Origin: Methanobacteriota archaeon
GTDB lineage: Archaea > Thermoplasmatota > Poseidoniia > Poseidoniales > Poseidoniaceae
Direction: 5' to 3'
DNA length: 8,991 nt
NCBI GenBank assembly: GCA_002702945.1
Contig: PADF01000051.1
Coordinates: 3,396-12,386 of the forward strand
In this document: one piece after another, positions 5,738 to 8,991 of the stretch
Layout of the letters: every line of letters begins with the position of its first letter
Numbering within the stretch: position 1 is the first letter of the stretch
The notes under the pieces: generated by a model
Told to the model about the DNA's origin: nothing
Seen by the model: only the letters and a program-made list of their open reading frames with translations
Database searches by the model: none
Program-made: the position numbers and the translations under genes

Positions 5738-7858
5738 TCAGTCTTCACCATACTTTGCGTGAACATCAGCATGGAAGTTATCTAGCAATGTATCTTCGAA
5801 TAACTCTGTTTGTCTTCTAACCTTTGTTGATCTAATATGAAGGAATGCAGCCCCAACAAACACGATAATAATCAACGGAATTACAGCCTCTAACTTATAC
5901 TGATGCATGAATTTTACAATACCTTCTGCGGTATATGCCCATGTTACAGATGCAACAGCTCCACCAATAAATGTGGCCGCAAGAACTCTTGAAAATTGCA
6001 TTCTAGATAGTAAACCTAGCATTGCACCTACAAGAACTCCAGATGCCATGAATGGAATCCATACGAAGACAATTAATCCCCAGAAGCCCCATTTATTTAT
6101 CATCTCACGTTTTTCATTCGCCATGTATTCTACAGTTGACAATGTATCTCCTAAGAATTTAGTTTGAAGCATTTTTCCTCCAAGCCCATCTTGTTTAGCA
6201 ACAGCAACAATCCTATCATCATCTTTACCGCCACTTTCTACTCGACCTGCACCTGAACGATCTGCTAATGTGGAAATTTGGTTTCTAGCCTTAACAATTA
6301 ACTCTTGGCTTCCTAATAGGTCATTATTTCTTTCAGAGATATATCGATAAAGTTCGACTTCAACTTCATCGGTTGTTTTCTTAAATCTAAAGAAAGCAAA
6401 ACGCTGAGTAGGTCGATAAATAACTGAGACAAAAATAACACTATCATCGCTAGTAACAACGGCGCCTTCCATTTTGACATCACTTCTTCTAGTAAAGAAT
6501 AAATCAAGACTATCTCTTACTTCATCTTCAACTCTTGAGAGAGTATGAAGTTCTGAGAAGAAACTAGAATAGTCTTGTTCGTCTTCTAGTGTCGCTCCTT
6601 CAGCACCAGTTCCAACTCCTACTCCACTATCGAAATCTATCGCTTGGTTTATTCCAATCGTTCTAACAGTTAATTGAACAGGTTTGAAAACTCTAAAAAT
6701 TGCAAATTCTTCTAGAATTTCCCTCAGTACTTCAGCCCTTACATCCTTACTATCAGAAAGTGTGGCATCGGTATTTTTGTATGGGACCATTATATCTATA
6801 GATAATTCCCGAGATTCGATTTTATACAGTTCCCAATCAACTAGAATACTTAATCGCTTAGCAGTTTTATTTAGACTCTCTTCGACCAATCGCGAGATAT
6901 GGGTTCTTGAAAGTACATCATCAGTATCTTGGTGGTAAATTTTGTACATTATTGGATATATCACAAGTAAAGTGACTGCAGACAATGATAGTGAGATAAA
7001 CGCCATCCACCATGCTGGAATTCCCGCAGTACCACCGGTTAACATTGCAGTCTCTCTGCCGCCACCTAATTCAGCAGCCATCAATATGTAGCCCCAGTCA
7101 CCTAAGTCTTTGGTTGTCCAACAGGTTCGACTTCCAGGGTCAGTAATTCTAACTTCACTTCTAGAGTCAGAGTCTACAAACGGCAAGAAAGAAAAGAATC
7201 CACCATCAGTAATTTCTAATTCGAATGCAATGGTTTTTTCTATTTTTGAACCATCTTCAACTATACTTGCAGTAGTAAGGTTACTAGAATTGAGGATTGT
7301 AACTTCAAAATCAATTTCATATTCTCCAACACCCAAAGTATCGAAAGGTGCTCTGAGATATGCTCTTCCATCTTCTACTTTTTTGACTTCTTCCTCTGTA
7401 ACACCTTGCCATTCAGAGTTTCCAACTTCAGTAATCGTATAATTCATTAAGGCAAATCCATCTACAAGATTATGCCCAGCAAGAGACATGTATTCTAAGT
7501 CATTTTCAGGGAAAATATGTATCCAAGGGGTATCTTCGATGTCCTCGCATTCCTCACCAGTGTCTAGGAAAGTTTCTGATGCTTTATGATCTAAAGTTGT
7601 TGAAGATCCAAAAATTCCACTAGACATACCAAAGAGGACCAATGCAAATAATAGACCATAACCTATGCCTGCGAATAAAACATAATCTTCTTTGTTTGAA
7701 AGGAATCTTTTCTTTTCAGTTTTGGTTCTCCTTCTTCTGATTTCACTGATTTCACGAGCCACTTTATCCCTTGCTCGTTGCTCAGTATCAACCTCTTCGA
7801 CAACCTCGGCGTGTTCAATATTTTCATCGCCCATGACGCGCAGAAAGGTCTCTAGCAC
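5738..7858 (-). CDS. Multi-domain membrane protein with C-terminal Sm_multidrug_ex/COG2426-like region
   Basis: There are 706 residues from the GTG at 7858, or 698 from the ATG at 7834 (MGDENIEH), which may be the true start. Visible parts, numbered from the GTG: acidic then Arg-rich N-terminus (RRRR 41-44); TM1 (about 58-79); a 200-residue outer domain with several N-x-S/T sites and the only two cysteines of the protein (C104, C246), well placed for a disulfide; TM2 (about 282-305); a soluble, presumably cytoplasmic domain (306-588); then a hydrophobic C-terminal block (591-675) with about three membrane segments and a short Lys/Arg-flanked tail. The block WGFWGLIVFVWIPFMASG (590-607), then GAMLGLLSRM (611-620) and GGAVASVTWA (632-641), resembles the second half of the 'small multi-drug export' family, with IPFMASGVLVG at the place of the usual IPLPGTGAWTG. 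I recognise no enzyme motif in the two soluble domains. It is first in a probable operon with mogA and pyrC. The function is unknown, and a transport role is only suggested by the C-terminal similarity. Confidence 0.85.
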   Translation of the reverse strand: MLETFLRVMGDENIEHAEVVEEVDTEQRARDKVAREISEIRRRRTKTEKKRFLSNKEDYVLFAGIGYGLLFALVLFGMSSGIFGSSTTLDHKASETFLDTGEECEDIEDTPWIHIFPENDLEYMSLAGHNLVDGFALMNYTITEVGNSEWQGVTEEEVKKVEDGRAYLRAPFDTLGVGEYEIDFEVTILNSSNLTTASIVEDGSKIEKTIAFELEITDGGFFSFLPFVDSDSRSEVRITDPGSRTCWTTKDLGDWGYILMAAELGGGRETAMLTGGTAGIPAWWMAFISLSLSAVTLLVIYPIMYKIYHQDTDDVLSRTHISRLVEESLNKTAKRLSILVDWELYKIESRELSIDIMVPYKNTDATLSDSKDVRAEVLREILEEFAIFRVFKPVQLTVRTIGINQAIDFDSGVGVGTGAEGATLEDEQDYSSFFSELHTLSRVEDEVRDSLDLFFTRRSDVKMEGAVVTSDDSVIFVSVIYRPTQRFAFFRFKKTTDEVEVELYRYISERNNDLLGSQELIVKARNQISTLADRSGAGRVESGGKDDDRIVAVAKQDGLGGKMLQTKFLGDTLSTVEYMANEKREMINKWGFWGLIVFVWIPFMASGVLVGAMLGLLSRMQFSRVLAATFIGGAVASVTWAYTAEGIVKFMHQYKLEAVIPLIIIVFVGAAFLHIRSTKVRRQTELFEDTLLDNFHADVHAKYGED
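5745..5749 (-). promoter_or_regulatory. Shine-Dalgarno site of mogA within the upstream coding region
   Basis: The minus strand reads GGTGA, 11 nt before the GTG at 5733 and 14 nt before the next GTG. It overlaps the last codons of the membrane-protein gene (…TATGGTGAAGACTGA), as expected for coupled translation in an operon. Confidence 0.45.
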
Positions 7859-7894
7859 ATGAACCCAACGATTGAAAATTTCTTATTCCTCTCG

Positions 7895-7900
7895 AAAAAA
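7895..7900 (-). terminator. T6 tract downstream of tRNA-Phe
   Basis: The minus strand has TTTTTT 17 nt beyond the encoded CCA of the tRNA, with no stable hairpin before it. Archaeal RNA polymerase commonly stops at such T-tracts. The tract also lies inside the leader or promoter region of the membrane-protein gene, so some read-through is possible. Confidence 0.35.
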
Positions 7901-7901
7901 T

Positions 7902-7916
7902 CTTTTTGATAAATTC
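7902..7916 (-). promoter_or_regulatory. Candidate TATA box of the membrane protein-mogA-pyrC operon
   Basis: The minus strand reads GAATTTATCAAAAAG. It lies 44-58 bp upstream of the GTG at 7858 and 68-82 bp upstream of the ATG at 7834, immediately after the tRNA 3' end. A transcription start near 7880 would leave a leader of about 20 or 45 nt. The identification rests on composition and spacing only. Confidence 0.35.
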
Positions 7917-7917
7917 A

Positions 7918-7993
7918 TGGTGGGTAGGGCCGGACTTGAACCGGCGACCTCAGCATCTTCAGTGCTGCGCTCTCCCAACTAAGCTACCTACCC
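7918..7993 (-). tRNA. tRNA-Phe (anticodon GAA), CCA encoded
   Basis: A complete cloverleaf can be drawn. The 7-bp acceptor stem GGGTAGG/CCTACCC is perfect. The D arm is GCTT-AGTTGGGA-GAGC. The anticodon arm is CAGCA-CTGAAGA-TGCTG, with GAA at 7958-7960. The variable region is AGGTC and the T arm GCCGG-TTCAAGT-CCGGC. The discriminator is A73 (7921), followed by a genomically encoded CCA (7918-7920). There is no intron. G34, A35, A36 and A73 are phenylalanine identity elements. G37 is the archaeal/eukaryotic form (substrate for wyosine synthesis) and argues against a bacterial source. It lies 61 nt downstream of the RNase PH stop on the same strand. A weak TATA-like CTTGAAATG (8018-8026) sits 25-33 bp upstream of the mature 5' end, so it may have its own promoter. 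Confidence 0.97.
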
Positions 7994-8033
7994 AGTAAGC
8001 GTGGCGACGACAACAGGCATTTCAAGCCTTCCG

Positions 8034-8039
8034 AAAAAA
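8034..8039 (-). terminator. T6 tract downstream of rph
   Basis: The minus strand reads CTTTTTTCGG, 15 nt after the rph stop codon. A weak AGGC/GCCT stem with a 7-nt loop (8014-8028) lies beyond it. The tract fits an archaeal T-tract terminator that separates rph from the tRNA-Phe transcript. The same T6CG pattern recurs after the tRNA. Confidence 0.35.
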
Positions 8040-8054
8040 GTTAGTAATGGAAAT

Positions 8055-8879
8055 TCACTCAATCCCATCTAAAATAGCTACTTGTGCTTCAAATAAGGCT
8101 TCAAGTCCAGCATCAGCCTGTGATAGTAATGCAGAGAGTTCTTCCTTAGAAAATGTGGCTTCTTCTCCAGTACCTTGAATTTCAACATACTTTCCATCAC
8201 TAGTTTTTACCACATTCATATCAACATCAGCATTTGAATCTAAGATATAATCTAAGTCTAAGTATACTTCTCCATCGATCAATCCAACAGATAATGCTGC
8301 TAAATCATAAGGTATTACTTCATTTTCATGATTTTTTCTCTCTTGTTCAGAAAGTTTTGGAGCAGACCAACCGGATTTCCTTTGTTCCTCATTTGGTCGT
8401 AAATCAGAAGGCAAACAAATTCCTTGAGCAATCAATCTTCTTACTGCCAGCCTTAAGGCAATATTTGCAGCTGTAATAGATGCACATCTTGTACCACCAT
8501 CAGCATTGAGAACATCGCAATCGATATTCAATGAAATTGGTCCGAGAGCCTCAAGATTAACCGCAGCTCTTAGTGACCTAGCGATTAATCTCTCGATTTC
8601 TTGCGTTCTTCCCTTTGCACCGCGCCTCTCTCTTCTAAATCTTGAATCAGTAGAACCTGGAAGAAGTGAGTATTCAGCGTGAACCCAACCCTTCGGGGAG
8701 TCTCTTGGAAACCATCCAGGTAATCTTGCATCTTTAGTACAGCATGCTAGAATAACTGTGTCACCTTGACGATAAAGTATAGATGCAAGAGCATTAGGAG
8801 TGAAGTCAATTTCTACTTCTACATGTCTCATCTGATTCGCTTCTCTATCTGTTTCAAAATCTGTTTTGAATTTGGCCAT
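8055..8879 (-). CDS. rph: Ribonuclease PH, bacterial type
   Basis: RNase PH is a phosphate-dependent 3'-5' exoribonuclease that trims extra nucleotides from tRNA precursors and degrades structured RNA, acting as a hexamer in the cytoplasm. The 274 residues show the bacterial RNase PH signature rather than that of the archaeal exosome subunit Rrp41: REANQMRHVEVE (12-23), GWVHAEYSLLPGST (64-77), GAKGRTQEIERLIARSLRA (87-105, R91 in the phosphate site), IDCDVLNADGGTRCASIT (119-136, R131), LSVGLIDGEVYLDLDY (196-211), then D214, D220 (DMN) and YVEIQGTGEEATFS (231-244). A charged insertion of about 25-30 residues (roughly 160-188, with RPNEEQRKSGW and KLSEQERKNHEN) makes it longer than the usual 240 or so. 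Position 213 is Leu where bacterial enzymes usually have Glu just before the conserved Asp. The ATG at 8879 gives the standard N-terminus. It lies just upstream of tRNA-Phe. Confidence 0.94.
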   Translation of the reverse strand: MAKFKTDFETDREANQMRHVEVEIDFTPNALASILYRQGDTVILACCTKDARLPGWFPRDSPKGWVHAEYSLLPGSTDSRFRRERRGAKGRTQEIERLIARSLRAAVNLEALGPISLNIDCDVLNADGGTRCASITAANIALRLAVRRLIAQGICLPSDLRPNEEQRKSGWSAPKLSEQERKNHENEVIPYDLAALSVGLIDGEVYLDLDYILDSNADVDMNVVKTSDGKYVEIQGTGEEATFSKEELSALLSQADAGLEALFEAQVAILDGIE

Positions 8880-8991
8880 GTCACTCGCAGGACTTTTCTT
8901 TCATCAACTCTTCTCTTGATTTGACATAAAAAACACATGCGCACATTCAAGAGAAGTACCTCTTTAGCCGGACTATGGGACAATCTAGAGT
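8880..8991. other. Right-edge intergenic region; possible divergent gene start at 8975 (+)
   Basis: The last 112 bases hold the rph promoter region. Two readings of the outer end are possible and cannot be separated here. On the plus strand, ATG GGA CAA TCT AGA (8975 on; MGQSR) could begin a gene that continues outside. On the minus strand, a frame entering at 8991 ends in TGA at 8947-8949 after 14 residues (…VRLKRYFS) and could be the tail of an upstream gene. No RNA gene or repeat is visible. Confidence 0.3.
8922..8936. promoter_or_regulatory. TATA-like box upstream of rph, possibly bidirectional
   Basis: The stretch TGACATAAAAAACACA reads on the minus strand as GTTTTTTATGTC, 43-57 bp before the rph ATG at 8879, giving a leader of roughly 25 nt. 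Read on the plus strand, CATAAAAAAC lies about 45 bp before an ATG at 8975, so it could also serve a divergent gene leaving the window. Confidence 0.4.

Noticed and set aside
8055..8879. Archaeal exosome subunit Rrp41
   Set aside because: The expected Rrp41 blocks are absent, while the bacterial RNase PH blocks (GWVHAEY, GRTQEIERLIARSLR, DLDY...DMN) are present in order.
8828..8989. Minus-strand open frame entering from the right edge and overlapping the start of rph
   Set aside because: It would overlap the first 52 bases of rph, its peptide shows no recognisable pattern, and the rph start is well supported.

Overview
The window is AT-rich, tightly packed, and most likely archaeal: a Thermoplasmatota-type marine euryarchaeon (Marine Group II or III) is my best guess. 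The strongest direct evidence is the tRNA-Phe, whose anticodon loop carries G37, the archaeal/eukaryotic state (wyosine precursor); bacterial tRNA-Phe almost always has A37. Supporting signs are TATA-like boxes upstream of several genes, few Shine-Dalgarno sites, T-tract ends without hairpins, and a carboxypeptidase that matches the Pyrococcus furiosus enzyme in length and metal-ligand spacing. The lineage name is an inference. Several proteins (RNase PH, MogA, the QVH-type dihydroorotase) are of bacterial type, as is common in marine euryarchaea.

Layout. Positions 2-565 (+) hold the 3' part of a gene for a Pro-Glu repeat / twin EF-hand / zinc-ribbon protein. It meets, tail to tail and with no spacer, a minus-strand gene (566-1693) for an M29-like aminopeptidase homologue that seems to have lost several metal ligands. 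A 107-bp divergent promoter region separates that gene from an M32 carboxypeptidase (1801-3300, +), which in turn abuts with no spacer a small two-helix membrane protein (3301-3600, -).

From 3679 to 7858 all genes are on the minus strand and form a probable operon, transcribed in the order: large multi-domain membrane protein (5738-7858), mogA (5137-5733), dihydroorotase pyrC (3679-5091, or to 5109 with a TTG start). Upstream of it, still on the minus strand, lie tRNA-Phe(GAA) with an encoded CCA (7918-7993) and a bacterial-type RNase PH gene (8055-8879). The last 112 bases hold the rph promoter region and possibly the first codons of a divergent plus-strand gene.

How the genes relate. RNase PH trims tRNA 3' ends and sits directly upstream of a tRNA gene. 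MogA belongs to molybdenum-cofactor synthesis and PyrC to pyrimidine synthesis; their membrane-protein partner has no known link to either. The two peptidase-family genes share one divergent promoter region, though one may no longer be a peptidase. I see no mobile element, CRISPR array, rRNA or phage gene. The items most worth a second look are the degenerate M29 protein, the composite membrane protein, the bacterial RNase PH with an insertion in an archaeal setting, and the EF-hand/zinc-ribbon protein.
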